This document shows, piece by piece, positions 1 through 8,150 of a stretch of 16,866 nucleotides of DNA. Source of the DNA: Deltaproteobacteria bacterium RBG_13_52_11 (GTDB lineage: Bacteria > Desulfobacterota > B13-G15 > RBG-16-54-18); contig MGQF01000016.1 in NCBI GenBank assembly GCA_001797745.1, positions 1,742-18,607 on the forward strand, in the 5' to 3' direction. Position 1 is the stretch's first letter; each line of letters opens with the position of its first letter. The position numbers and the translations under genes are program-made. The notes under the pieces were generated by a model. It saw nothing but the letters and a program-made list of their open reading frames with translations. It did not search any database and was not told the origin of the DNA.

Positions 1-758
1 CCCCCAATTTCAACATCCAAATCTCCCCTGAATCCCACGACGAAGGGGTGCGCAGGGCCTTTGGGCGGCCTTACTCCAATAGGGAATTAGAATCGTTTCT
101 CAAAGCGGCTGTGCGCGGGGGGGCAAAGCGGATCGACCTCTTCTTCATGACAGGGCTGCCCAAACAGGACTACGCTTCGGTCTTGGAGACGGTTGTCTAC
201 TGCCGCCACCTCCTGGAGCACTACGGCGGAAAAAAGACCCTCTCCCCCTTCATCTCTCCCCTGGCCCCCTTTCTGGATCCGGGGAGCATGGCGTTTGAGC
301 AGCCAGTGCGGTTCGGTTATCGCCTCCTGTTTCGAACCCTTGAGGAGCACCGGCAGGCACTGGAAGGACCCAGCTGGAAGTATTTCCTCAATTACGAGAC
401 CCGGTGGATGACCAGAGACGAGATCGTCTACAGTACCTATGAAGGGGGGAGAAGGCTCAATGCCGTCAAGGGGGAGTTGGGGATTATCCCCTCGGCGCTG
501 GCCGCTGCCATTGACGAGCGAATCAGGCGGGCGGTGGAGGTGATGAAGAAGATCGACGCCATCGTGGATACCATGGCGGGTGCGGAGCAAGAGGAGGCGC
601 TGAGGAAGCTAGGGACCCACGTCCGGGAGATGGAAAAGTCAATCGTCTGCGACAAGCGGGAGTTGGAGTGGCCCACCCACTTCTTCAGGATGAACTTCCT
701 TAAGATCCTGCGCACCATCATCTTTCCCAGGCGCCCCAACATCCTGCGCGCATCTTAG
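1..758 (+). CDS. Radical SAM protein, C-terminal part (probably B12-binding/radical SAM type)
   Basis: The reading frame is open from base 3, so the true start lies left of the window; the GTG at 48 is only the first visible start codon. The visible part begins with a stretch containing ISPESHDEGVRRAFGRPYSN, followed by GGAKRIDLFFMTGLPKQ. This is the late half of a radical SAM TIM barrel (strands 5-6), where the substrate-side loops sit. The CxxxCxxC cluster motif and any N-terminal cobalamin domain would be upstream and cannot be seen. The C-terminal 120 residues are helical and charged, as in the large family of B12-binding domain/radical SAM proteins of unknown substrate. The gene ends 9 nt before selA and probably shares its transcript. 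The radical SAM assignment is firm; the subfamily is a guess from the PLAPFLDPGS segment and overall layout. Confidence 0.8.
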   Translation, partial: PNFNIQISPESHDEGVRRAFGRPYSNRELESFLKAAVRGGAKRIDLFFMTGLPKQDYASVLETVVYCRHLLEHYGGKKTLSPFISPLAPFLDPGSMAFEQPVRFGYRLLFRTLEEHRQALEGPSWKYFLNYETRWMTRDEIVYSTYEGGRRLNAVKGELGIIPSALAAAIDERIRRAVEVMKKIDAIVDTMAGAEQEEALRKLGTHVREMEKSIVCDKRELEWPTHFFRMNFLKILRTIIFPRRPNILRAS

Positions 759-767
759 GGAGGAACT

Positions 768-2195
768 ATGTCTCAAAGAGAACGCAGCGCATTGCTCAGT
801 CAGATACCCAAGGTGGATGAACTCCTCGCCACTGACGAGGTAAAGAGGCTTTTGCAATGCCATCCTCACGAGGTGGTCGTAGAGGGGATCAGGAATGGCC
901 TGGAGAGGATTCGTCAGGCGATCCTGAGCGCTCCAAAGGTAGAGCATATCAAGGTGGAAATCTTCGCCCTCTCCAACCTCCTCCCCTTGTTCGAAGAGGA
1001 GATTGCCAGGCAGGTATCCCCGCACCTGAAGCGGGCCATCAACGCCACCGGCGTGGTGATCCATACCAATCTGGGACGCTCCCCGCTGAGTGAGCGGGCC
1101 TTAAGGCATGTAATGGAGGTCTCGCAAGGATATTCGAACCTGGAGTATGACCTCGCCCAGGGGGAGCGGGGATCCCGCTACACCCACGTGGAGGAGATCC
1201 TCCTGCGCCTGAGCAAGGCCGAGGGGGGGCTCGTGGTCAACAACAACGCAGGTGCCGTGCTCGTGGCCCTCAACACTCTCGCCCAAGGCAAAGAGGTGAT
1301 TGTATCACGCGGGGAACTGGTGGAGATCGGGGGGGCCTTCCGGATACCCGAGGTCATGGCGAGAAGCAGCGCAATATTAAGGGAGGTGGGGACCACCAAC
1401 AGGACCCGCTTGAGGGACTATGAGGAGGCCATCGGTGAAGACACCGCCCTCCTGCTTAAGGTACATACGAGCAACTACCGGGTAGTCGGTTTTACCTCTG
1501 AGGTCACGTTGGAGGAATTGGTCCGACTCGGAAAGCGCTATGCCCTCCCCGTGATGAACGACTTGGGGAGCGGTTGCTTCATCGACCTCTCCGCGTATGG
1601 GCTGGCGAAGGAGCCGACGGTCCAAGATGCCGTCAAGGCAGGAGCCGATGTGGTGACCTTTTCCGGGGACAAGCTCCTCGGAGGGCCTCAGGCAGGGATC
1701 ATCGTGGGGAAAAAGGGTTTGATAGATCAGATCAAGGCCAATCCCTTGACCAGGGCCCTCAGGATCGACAAGCTCACCTTGGCGGCCCTGGAGGCCACCC
1801 TCGTCGCGTACCTGAGCGAGGGGGAGGCAATCAAAGAAATACCCACCCTGCGTATGTTGACCGCCCCCGTGGAGCAGATCCGCAAACGGGCCAGGCGCCT
1901 GCAGCGCCTCCTCAAACACGAGACGGACAATGCCTCCATTGAGGTGATCCAAGAAACATCCAAGGTCGGAGGAGGGGCCCTCCCCTTGCAGATGCTCCCC
2001 ACCTGGGCCCTGGGCATTAAACCCCACAGGGCCTCTGTCCAGGCCCTGGAGGCAGAACTGCGGAATCTGGATCAGCCTATCATCGCCAGGATTGCCAATG
2101 GCCAACTCATCTTGGACCTCAGGACCATCCCAGATGAAGAGTTCGCGGCCATCTGCCACGGGATGACCGTGGCCCTCAAGAAGGTCAGCGCTTAG
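768..2195 (+). CDS. selA: L-seryl-tRNA(Sec) selenium transferase (selenocysteine synthase)
   Basis: SelA is a PLP enzyme that converts seryl-tRNA(Sec) to selenocysteinyl-tRNA(Sec) using selenophosphate in the cytoplasm. The 475-residue product has the normal full length. Near residues 90-110 it has INATGVVIHTNLGRSPLS, then VNNNAGAVLVALNTLA and the REVGTTNRTRLRDYEEAI block. The PLP-binding lysine is in TFSGDKLLGGPQAG (K302). The N-terminal 80 residues match the helical tRNA-binding domain of the family. The ATG at 768 follows GGGAGGAACT, a good ribosome binding site. It lies 9 nt after the radical SAM gene and 2 nt before the RluD-type gene. In many genomes selA is followed by selB; here it is not, and no tRNA(Sec) gene was seen in the window. 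The gene predicts that the organism makes selenoproteins. Confidence 0.97.
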   Translation: MSQRERSALLSQIPKVDELLATDEVKRLLQCHPHEVVVEGIRNGLERIRQAILSAPKVEHIKVEIFALSNLLPLFEEEIARQVSPHLKRAINATGVVIHTNLGRSPLSERALRHVMEVSQGYSNLEYDLAQGERGSRYTHVEEILLRLSKAEGGLVVNNNAGAVLVALNTLAQGKEVIVSRGELVEIGGAFRIPEVMARSSAILREVGTTNRTRLRDYEEAIGEDTALLLKVHTSNYRVVGFTSEVTLEELVRLGKRYALPVMNDLGSGCFIDLSAYGLAKEPTVQDAVKAGADVVTFSGDKLLGGPQAGIIVGKKGLIDQIKANPLTRALRIDKLTLAALEATLVAYLSEGEAIKEIPTLRMLTAPVEQIRKRARRLQRLLKHETDNASIEVIQETSKVGGGALPLQMLPTWALGIKPHRASVQALEAELRNLDQPIIARIANGQLILDLRTIPDEEFAAICHGMTVALKKVSA

Positions 2196-2197
2196 AG

Positions 2198-3166
2198 ATG
2201 CCCACCTCCGGGGGAGAGTTTGCCTTCAGCGTGGAGAAGGTGGATCACGGCAAGAGGCTCGACCTCTTCCTGGCCGAGCAGCTACCAGCGCAATCCCGCT
2301 CGCAGATCCAGCGATACATCCGGGAGGGGGCCATCCTCCTCAACGCCGCTCAACCTAAAGTCGGGTCGAAGATAAAGGAGGGGGACCTGGTCAGTGGGAG
2401 GATCCCAGTACCCAGTGTCTCGGAGGTCCTCCCCGAAGATCTCCCTATCCGCTTCATCTATGAAGATGCACATATCGCCGTGGTGGACAAGCCTGCAGGG
2501 ATGGTGGTGCACCCCGCGGGGAGGGTGCAATCGGGGACCTTGGTCAACGCCCTGCTCTTTCGCCTGCATGACCTCCAGGGGGTCGGCGGAGTGCTGCGTC
2601 CGGGCATCGTCCACCGCCTGGACAAGGGGACGTCGGGGATTATGGTGGTGGCCAAGAACGACCTGGCCCACGAGGCCCTGGTGCAGCAGTTCCAAAAGAG
2701 GGAGGTAAAAAAGATCTATCTGGCCCTGGTCTACGGCAGGATGGAGGCAGCAGAGGGAGCTATTACCGCCCCGCTGGGCAGGCACCCCACGGATCGCAAG
2801 AGATTTTCGCTGCGCACCCGTACACCCAAGGAGGCCCTGACCCAGTGGCAGGTAAAGGAACGGTTTGAACAGGTCACCTTCTTGCAGGTATTACCCAGGA
2901 CAGGCAGGACCCACCAGATCCGGGTGCATATGAGCTCTATCAACCACCCCCTGGTGGGGGATCCTCTCTACACAAAAACGAGAAGGCTCACGCAGATAGC
3001 GGATCCCTTTCTGAGGGAACGAATCAATGCCCTGGGGAGGCAGGCCCTGCACGCCTCCCTCATCGCCTTCCGCCACCCAGCCACGGGGAAGACCGTCGAG
3101 TTCGCCGCACCCCTGCCGGCGGATATAGAAAACATTCTGGAGGTATTGCGTGGCAAAAGGGTTTAA
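2198..3166 (+). CDS. rluD: RluD/RluA-family 23S rRNA pseudouridine synthase
   Basis: This enzyme isomerises specific uridines of large-subunit rRNA to pseudouridine. The 322-residue protein has an N-terminal S4 RNA-binding domain (about residues 10-75, including KRLDLFLAEQLPAQSRSQIQ). A catalytic domain follows, with the family signature GIVHRLDKGTSGIMVVAKN, whose aspartate is the nucleophile. Further on it carries LPRTGRTHQIRVHMSSINHP and GDPLY. The domain order and length match RluD rather than the shorter RsuA type. The start ATG is only 2 nt after the selA stop and has no strong ribosome binding site, so translation is probably coupled to selA. Its end overlaps pgeF by 17 nt. The exact target uridines cannot be read from sequence, so rluD is used in the family sense. 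Confidence 0.93.
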   Translation: MPTSGGEFAFSVEKVDHGKRLDLFLAEQLPAQSRSQIQRYIREGAILLNAAQPKVGSKIKEGDLVSGRIPVPSVSEVLPEDLPIRFIYEDAHIAVVDKPAGMVVHPAGRVQSGTLVNALLFRLHDLQGVGGVLRPGIVHRLDKGTSGIMVVAKNDLAHEALVQQFQKREVKKIYLALVYGRMEAAEGAITAPLGRHPTDRKRFSLRTRTPKEALTQWQVKERFEQVTFLQVLPRTGRTHQIRVHMSSINHPLVGDPLYTKTRRLTQIADPFLRERINALGRQALHASLIAFRHPATGKTVEFAAPLPADIENILEVLRGKRV

Positions 3167-3863
3167 GGCAAAAGACGAAAATGGCATCACCTATCTGCAG
3201 CTCCCCCTCTTTCGAAGGATAAGGCACGCCTTCTGCACCCGCCAGGGAGAGGAGGGGCCCCTGGCGGCCCTCGGTATCCCGCCGGAGCGGCTCCTTACCC
3301 TGCGGCAGGTGCATGGGGCAGAGGTGCTGGTATTCGAAGAGAATACCAAAGCGGCCCTCACTTATCCGCTGCCCTACGATGCCGTCATCACGGACAAAAA
3401 AAGGGTGGCCTTAGGGATCTGGACAGCCGACTGTCTGCCTATCTTGATGGTCGACCCATCCAAAAAAATTATCGCCGCCGTCCATGCCGGGTGGCGGGGG
3501 ATATGGCGCGGGATCGTGCAAAAGGCCGTGCGCGAGATGGAAGATGCCTTTAAAAGCTCACCTGCGGATATCCTGGTGGGGATCGGCCCGGGGATCGGCC
3601 CCTGCTGCTACGAGGTAAGAGAGGATGTAGTAAGCCTCTTTCAGAACTCCCATGACAGTCTTCATCAATTCATCCTGGAACGGGAGGGAAGGCATTACCT
3701 TGACTTGGGCCAAGCTGCCCAGTTAGAATTATCCAAGGCGGGGGTCCCTTCAGATAATATCGAAGCCATCCCCCTGTGCACCGCCTGCAGGGAGGATCTC
3801 TTCTTCTCGTACCGGAGGGATAAAAAACCGGGGAGGCAGTTAAGCTTCATCATGCTGCGATAA
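3150..3863 (+). CDS. pgeF: Laccase-fold peptidoglycan editing factor (YfiH/PgeF family)
   Basis: This family was long called polyphenol oxidase or laccase-domain. Members act on purine nucleosides or remove mis-incorporated residues from peptidoglycan precursors, using a metal site made of one cysteine and two histidines. The visible site residues are the histidine in TLRQVHGAEV, the cysteine in WTADCLPILMV and the histidine in AAVHAGWRGIWRGIV. The GIGPGIGPCCYEV stretch and the C-terminal CTACREDLFFSYRRDK are also family hallmarks. The length of 237 residues is normal for the family. The start is GTG at 3150, preceded by GGAGG at suitable spacing, inside the 3' end of the pseudouridine synthase gene. 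That same gene pairing (rluD then yfiH/pgeF) is widespread, which supports the call. Confidence 0.92.
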   Translation: MAKGFKAKDENGITYLQLPLFRRIRHAFCTRQGEEGPLAALGIPPERLLTLRQVHGAEVLVFEENTKAALTYPLPYDAVITDKKRVALGIWTADCLPILMVDPSKKIIAAVHAGWRGIWRGIVQKAVREMEDAFKSSPADILVGIGPGIGPCCYEVREDVVSLFQNSHDSLHQFILEREGRHYLDLGQAAQLELSKAGVPSDNIEAIPLCTACREDLFFSYRRDKKPGRQLSFIMLR

Positions 3864-3872
3864 GGAGGTCTT

Positions 3873-4172
3873 ATGTTTGTGATGGGCAATCTCATCTTGG
3901 CCTTGGCCTCGATAATCAACATCGGCCTTACCATCTATATGTGGATCATCATCATCAGGGCCCTCATCTCGTGGGTGAGCCCTAATCCCTACAACCCCAT
4001 CGTTCGGTTTCTCTACCGGGCCACAGAACCGGTCCTTGGGCAAGTGCGCAGGTTTCTCCCCATCGGGGGGATGGGGATCGATTTTTCCCCCCTCATTGTG
4101 ATCCTTGCCATCTACTTCCTGAAACTCTTCCTCGTTAGGACCCTGATCCAGCTTGCCTATCGTTTCGGATAA
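3873..4172 (+). CDS. yggT: YggT family membrane protein
   Basis: This is a small integral membrane protein of 99 residues. It has two hydrophobic segments, roughly residues 5-33 and 67-90. Between them lies the conserved family stretch around ISWVSPNPYNPIVRFLYRAT, followed by EPVLGQVRRFLP, which is diagnostic of the YggT/YlmG family. Members are linked to envelope or division processes in bacteria and to thylakoid and nucleoid organisation in plastids, but no biochemical activity is established. AAGGAGG 7 nt before the ATG is one of the best ribosome binding sites in the operon. It is followed by the YggU-type gene, a frequent partner, and the two are almost fused end to end. Confidence 0.93.
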   Translation: MFVMGNLILALASIINIGLTIYMWIIIIRALISWVSPNPYNPIVRFLYRATEPVLGQVRRFLPIGGMGIDFSPLIVILAIYFLKLFLVRTLIQLAYRFG

Positions 4173-4173
4173 G

Positions 4174-4461
4174 ATGGAGGAGACAGCAATAACCTTCAAG
4201 GTCCTTCTCCAGCCCCGGGCCTCTAGGGAGGGAATTGATGGATTACATGGGGATGCCGTGAAGGTGCGGGTATTTGCACCTCCTCTCGAAGGAAAGGCCA
4301 ACAAGGCCCTGAAAAGGTTCATCGCCAAGAAGCTGAACATCTCCTCCTCGCAGGTCGAGATTATAGCTGGTCAACGCTCGAGACAAAAGTTGCTGCGGAT
4401 CACCGGCATCTCCAGGGCGGAGATTGAAAAGACCCTGGGCATTGCCCTCCCCTCTGTATGA
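4174..4461 (+). CDS. yggU: YggU/DUF167 family protein
   Basis: This is a 95-residue cytoplasmic protein of the DUF167 family, whose function is unknown. It shows the family core: FKVLLQPRASREGIDG, then DAVKVRVFAPPLEGKANKAL and IIAGQRSRQKLLRI. I chose the ATG at 4174, one base after the yggT stop. A TTG at 4153 in the same frame would lie inside yggT and would add residues not typical of the family. No separate promoter is visible, so expression is presumably from the upstream operon. The last four bases, ATGA, contain the start codon of the next gene. Confidence 0.9.
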   Translation: MEETAITFKVLLQPRASREGIDGLHGDAVKVRVFAPPLEGKANKALKRFIAKKLNISSSQVEIIAGQRSRQKLLRITGISRAEIEKTLGIALPSV

Positions 4462-5405
4462 AGCGAATATTAGTCCTTCTTCTCTTCAGTATCCTCTCAT
4501 TCCCGGAACTGCTCCCTGCTGCATCATGGATTGAGCTGCGCTCTCCCCATTTCATCCTAAAGTATCAGGGCCCCGAGCAGAAGATGGCCGCCTTTCTCTT
4601 ACAAAAGGCCGAGGAGACCAGGGATGCAATCATGCGGGAAATCGGCCAAGTCCCTCCTTCCCCCTGCCTGATCTATCTCGCACCCACCTGGGAGGCATTT
4701 CAGGGGGCGCAACCTGGTAACCAACCTCCCTCGTGGTCTGTGGGGACGGCCTACCCCGGGCTCAACCTCATCGTCCTCAAATCACTCCGGGGAATGAAGG
4801 GGGGGAGGCTAGAGATCGAGGAGGTCCTCCAACACGAATACGCCCACCTTGCCTTGGCGACAGCCCTCACGGGGCACGAGGCGCCCCAATGGCTCAATGA
4901 GGGGTTTGCCATGCTCCAGAGCAGGGGGTGGAGCCTTTCGTGGGACTATATCCTGAGCAGGGGGGTCCTGGCAAAAGAGCTTATCCCTTTGGAGGAATTG
5001 GCGGATGGCCTCCCCTTAGACCAGCGCCAGGCCGAACTCGCCTATGCTCAGAGCTTCAGCTTTGTGAGCTATATCAAAAATGAGTTTGGACCTGCGGCCC
5101 TCCCCCGTTTCATCAGGGGGTTGACTCATGGCCTCGACGTGGAGGCAGCCCTGAGGCAGGCCACCGGCCTCGGGTTGCGAGATATGGAGAGGAGGTGGAA
5201 GGAGGAACTGAAAAGGAGGTACAGTTGGATCCCCATCGTGACCAGCTTCTTCTCCCTGTGGTTCCTGGCAAGCCTCCTCTTCCTCCTCGGCTACTGGCTC
5301 AAGCGAAGGAAGGCGAAGAGGATCTTGGAAGAGTGGGAGCGAGAGGAGGCATTGACAGGGAATCCCCCTGCACCAGGGTCCTCTGGGGAGGGGGATGAGG
5401 GATAA
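4458..5405 (+). CDS. Membrane-anchored HExxH metalloprotease (peptidase MA-like)
   Basis: The 315-residue protein begins with a signal peptide (MKRILVLLLFSILSF followed by small residues near 20-23). A domain with LQHEYAHLALA follows (HExxH at H126-H130), and the downstream glutamate E148 in QWLNEGFAML would be the third zinc ligand of a gluzincin-type site. Near residues 255-280 there is one transmembrane helix (SFFSLWFLASLLFLLGYWL), then a basic and acidic tail. This layout predicts a zinc peptidase exposed outside the cytoplasmic membrane and anchored at its C-terminus, as in the peptidase MA-like family. The substrate is unknown. The start overlaps the YggU-type stop by 4 nt, so it is the last gene of the operon. 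Activity is inferred from the motif only. Confidence 0.85.
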   Translation: MKRILVLLLFSILSFPELLPAASWIELRSPHFILKYQGPEQKMAAFLLQKAEETRDAIMREIGQVPPSPCLIYLAPTWEAFQGAQPGNQPPSWSVGTAYPGLNLIVLKSLRGMKGGRLEIEEVLQHEYAHLALATALTGHEAPQWLNEGFAMLQSRGWSLSWDYILSRGVLAKELIPLEELADGLPLDQRQAELAYAQSFSFVSYIKNEFGPAALPRFIRGLTHGLDVEAALRQATGLGLRDMERRWKEELKRRYSWIPIVTSFFSLWFLASLLFLLGYWLKRRKAKRILEEWEREEALTGNPPAPGSSGEGDEG

Positions 5406-5567
5406 ATGGGATGTGTCGGTTGTACTGTTTGATGTTTGCAGGTGGGTTACAACTAAGGAATATCTCTCGAGGCTCCTCACCAGAATTTGTGCCGGCTCAG
5501 TTGCGATAACATCAGGGGTGATTATCCCACCCTTTAAAGGGCACACGCTCTCAATGTCGGGAGGTTG
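5406..5567. other. Convergent intergenic gap with small palindromes
   Basis: This is the space between two genes that end towards each other. It holds a perfect 12-base palindrome CCCTTTAAAGGG (5530-5541) and beside it GGGTG...CACCC (inverted repeat about 5516-5533). A spaced pair GTTGTA/TACAAC lies near 5419-5452. No hairpin is followed by a T run on either strand, so I cannot call a standard intrinsic terminator. No gene is seen. Confidence 0.4.
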
Positions 5568-6092
5568 CTAAGCCCCGTCCAAAGTGTGGTGCTCTGCCTT
5601 TTGATACCACGAGGCAGGGTCCGTTAAATACTCCTCGGTGTCCTTCAGCGTCAGGTAGTGCTCATTCTCGATCTGGGAGAGGAGGTTGAAGAAACCCTTT
5701 TCCTTGGGATCAGAAACCCGATCTCTGAGCTCGGCATAGTACTTGGCCCCCTTGGCCTCAAACGCGATGGCCTTCCGCACCGCCTTCAGGTCATCAGCAT
5801 CTTCCGGGGGCATTTCATCAACCTTTTTGACAATATTAAACAGGATGTCTTTGACAATAGTCCCTTTGACTTCGAGGGGGACGGTTTCAGGCCACTTTTC
5901 CCCTTTTTCCCACTTCTGGTGGAGTTGCTTGAGACGCTCGTAGTGCTCCAACTCCTCATCCCCGATCTGTTGGAACATGAGCGTGCCGAGGGGGTTTTTG
6001 GTCCTCGCGGCGTTTTTTAGATAGAACTCCCGCTCCCTCATCTCATTGTTGAGGGCCACCTCCAATGCGTTCAGGCGTTCCTTCTCAACCAT
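5568..6092 (-). CDS. Rubrerythrin-like diiron ferritin-family protein (tyrS-adjacent)
   Basis: This 174-residue four-helix protein carries two halves of a diiron site. The first pair is NEMREREFYLKNA with GDEELEHYERL (ExxH). The second pair is AIAFEAKGAKYYAEL with IENEHYLTL (ExxH). There is no C-terminal rubredoxin domain with CxxC pairs, so it resembles the erythrin/rubrerythrin core alone. Such proteins reduce peroxide or handle iron in anaerobes. The C-terminus (SWYQKAEHHTLDGA) is typical of this subgroup. A strong AGGAGG precedes the ATG, and the gene starts 20 nt after tyrS, so it is probably the last cistron of the rny-ymdB-tyrS transcript. Its electron donor is not visible. The family is secure; the physiological role is inferred. 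Confidence 0.88.
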   Translation of the reverse strand: MVEKERLNALEVALNNEMREREFYLKNAARTKNPLGTLMFQQIGDEELEHYERLKQLHQKWEKGEKWPETVPLEVKGTIVKDILFNIVKKVDEMPPEDADDLKAVRKAIAFEAKGAKYYAELRDRVSDPKEKGFFNLLSQIENEHYLTLKDTEEYLTDPASWYQKAEHHTLDGA

Positions 6093-6112
6093 GATTAGCC
6101 TCCTTTACTTAC

Positions 6113-7348
6113 TTATCCATCCTTAAGCACCACTCGATGGTAACGCTTCTTCCCCGCCCGCAGGATGATGGCACCCTCCCTGACATGCTCCTCGGTGATC
6201 AACTCATCGATCCCATTGAGGCGTCTCTCATTTATATATCCCCCACCCTGCGAAATTAATCTCCTCGCCGCACCCCGAGAGGTACATAATCCTGCCTCGG
6301 CAAAGAGCTCAAAGGCGGTTATCCCCTTCTCGAGGCGTCCTTTCTCCAAAGAGGTGGTGGGCATGGCCTCTAAGCTCCCCTCTTCGCCGCCGAAGGCCAT
6401 CCTCGAGGCCTCGCGGGCCTTTGTGGCTTCGTCCCTTCCATGGGTGATCTTAGTGGCCTCAAAGGCCAGGGCCTCTTTGGCCTTCCGAAGGTCAGATCCA
6501 GTGAGCTGACCATATTCCCTAATCTCATCCATAGGCAGAAAGGTAAAGAGGGCCAAGAAACGTTCCACGTCATGATCATCCGTGTTTATCCAATATTGGT
6601 AGTATTCATAGGAAGAGGTGCGCTCAGGATTTAACCAGATGGCTCCTTGGGCGGTCTTGCCCATCTTTTCCCCTGACGCCGTGGTGATCAAGGGAAAGGT
6701 CATGCCATAGGACACCCCGCTCTCCACCCTCCGGATAAGATCAGCACCGGCCACGATGTTGCCCCACTGATCGTTCCCCCCCATCTGGAGGAGACATCCA
6801 TATTCTTGATAAAGGTGCAGAAAATCGTAAGCCTGCAAGAGCATATAGTTAAACTCCACGAAATTCAGCCCAGTCTCCAGCCTTACCCGATACGACTCAG
6901 CGGTCAACATCCGGTTAACGCTAAAGTGCCTTCCAATGTCTCTGAGGAATTCGATATAATTTAATGGGACAAGCCAGTCGGCATTGTTTAAGAGAAGGGC
7001 CTTATCCCCACTGAAATCAAGGTACGTGGATAGTTGTTTTTTAATACCTTTGGCGTTCTCCTCTACCTCTTCCAAAGTGAGGAGCTTTCTCATCTCTGTC
7101 TTGCCACTAGGATCGCCTATGAGGACTGTTCCACCTCCTACCAGGGCAATCGGCCGGTGGCCTGCCTGCTGCATATGCACGAGGGACATGATGGGTATTA
7201 AGCTCCCCACATGGAGGCTCGGCGCGGTAGGATCAAAGCCGATATAACACGTGACCGCTTGAGCACCGAGGAGCTCGCGAAGACCATCTTCGTCGGTGAC
7301 TCCTTCTATAAAACCTCTCTCTTTCAAGATATCGTAGACATTTGGCAT
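6113..7348 (-). CDS. tyrS: Tyrosyl-tRNA synthetase
   Basis: This class I synthetase charges tRNA(Tyr). Near the N-terminus it has CYIGFDPTAPSLHVGSLIPI, where HVGS is the HIGH-type motif, and the body contains QMGGNDQWGNI, a tyrosine- and tRNA-binding signature. GEKMGKT is the KMSKS counterpart, typical of the bacterial TyrRS subgroup with a lysine-methionine-glycine-lysine loop. The C-terminus has an S4 domain (GAARRLISQGGGYINERRL). I chose the ATG at 7348 (411 residues, MPNVYDILKERGF). A TTG at 7360 would add four residues but overlaps the ymdB stop and is less like relatives. It follows ymdB directly, so the two are likely co-translated. Confidence 0.97.
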   Translation of the reverse strand: MPNVYDILKERGFIEGVTDEDGLRELLGAQAVTCYIGFDPTAPSLHVGSLIPIMSLVHMQQAGHRPIALVGGGTVLIGDPSGKTEMRKLLTLEEVEENAKGIKKQLSTYLDFSGDKALLLNNADWLVPLNYIEFLRDIGRHFSVNRMLTAESYRVRLETGLNFVEFNYMLLQAYDFLHLYQEYGCLLQMGGNDQWGNIVAGADLIRRVESGVSYGMTFPLITTASGEKMGKTAQGAIWLNPERTSSYEYYQYWINTDDHDVERFLALFTFLPMDEIREYGQLTGSDLRKAKEALAFEATKITHGRDEATKAREASRMAFGGEEGSLEAMPTTSLEKGRLEKGITAFELFAEAGLCTSRGAARRLISQGGGYINERRLNGIDELITEEHVREGAIILRAGKKRYHRVVLKDG

Positions 7349-7356
7349 GGCTTCTC

Positions 7357-8136
7357 TCAATCCAAACCCATCTTAACCCTGCGGATCCCCAGGCTCATCC
7401 CGGTCCCCTCATCCACTTCCACGATTACCCCTTGGAGTTCTATCTTTCCCGTGGCCGGCTCAAACTTGTTGGGAAGCATGGTGAGAAACCTCTCCAGGGC
7501 GATGTCCTTTTTTACCCCTATCACGGAGTCGCTGGGACCGGTCATCCCCACATCGGTGATGTAGGCGGTCCCTTCGGGCAACACCCTCTCGTCAGCCGTC
7601 TGGACGTGGGTATGGGTCCCCAGAACGGCACTGACCTCACCGTCGAGAAACCAACCAAGGGCCATCTTTTCAGAGGTCGCCTCTGCATGGAAGTCGACAA
7701 TAATCACCTTCGTCTCCCTCCGCAAAAAGGCGAGGTGTTCCTCAGCCGTCTTAAAGGGTGATTCTAGGGCCTTCATGAAAATCCGTCCTTCTAGGTTTAA
7801 GACGCCAACCTTCTTTCCATCCGAAGTCGTATATATCCCGCTCCCCCTTCCTGGCGCACCAGGAGGATAGTTGGCAGGGCGCAGAAGCTGGGGCTCCTGT
7901 TCGAGAAAGGGTATGATCTCCTTTTTTCTCCAGATGTGGTTTCCAGAGGTAATGACGTTGACCCCCTGTTCAAATAACATCTGGGCATACTGGGGGGTTA
8001 TCCCTATTCCCCCCGCTACGTTCTCCCCATTGGCGATGACAAAGTCGACCTTATCTTTCATCAGTGTGGGGAGGAGGTCTGTCACCGCTCGCCTTCCTCC
8101 CTTCCCAACCACATCTCCGATAAATAGTATCCGCAA
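7357..8136 (-). CDS. ymdB: YmdB-type metallophosphoesterase (TIGR00282 family)
   Basis: This 259-residue calcineurin-like phosphoesterase hydrolyses 2',3'-cyclic nucleotides in characterised members and affects biofilm and RNA-degradation phenotypes. The metal-binding motifs are in order: MRILFIGDVVGKGGR at the N-terminus, VIANGENVAGG, TSGNHIW, IVDFHAEATSEK and LGTHTHVQTAD. AYITDVGMTGPSDSVIG is also a signature of the TIGR00282 group. The gene lies 14 nt after rny, and that pairing (rny-ymdB) is conserved across many phyla, consistent with a shared role in RNA turnover. Its stop overlaps the region just before the tyrS start. Confidence 0.95.
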   Translation of the reverse strand: MRILFIGDVVGKGGRRAVTDLLPTLMKDKVDFVIANGENVAGGIGITPQYAQMLFEQGVNVITSGNHIWRKKEIIPFLEQEPQLLRPANYPPGAPGRGSGIYTTSDGKKVGVLNLEGRIFMKALESPFKTAEEHLAFLRRETKVIIVDFHAEATSEKMALGWFLDGEVSAVLGTHTHVQTADERVLPEGTAYITDVGMTGPSDSVIGVKKDIALERFLTMLPNKFEPATGKIELQGVIVEVDEGTGMSLGIRRVKMGLD

Positions 8137-8150
8137 TCCCGTCCCTCTTT

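Noticed and set aside
7349..7360. TTG start for tyrS at 7360
   Set aside because: It overlaps the ymdB stop, and the ATG at 7348 gives the usual N-terminus MPNVYDILKERGF.
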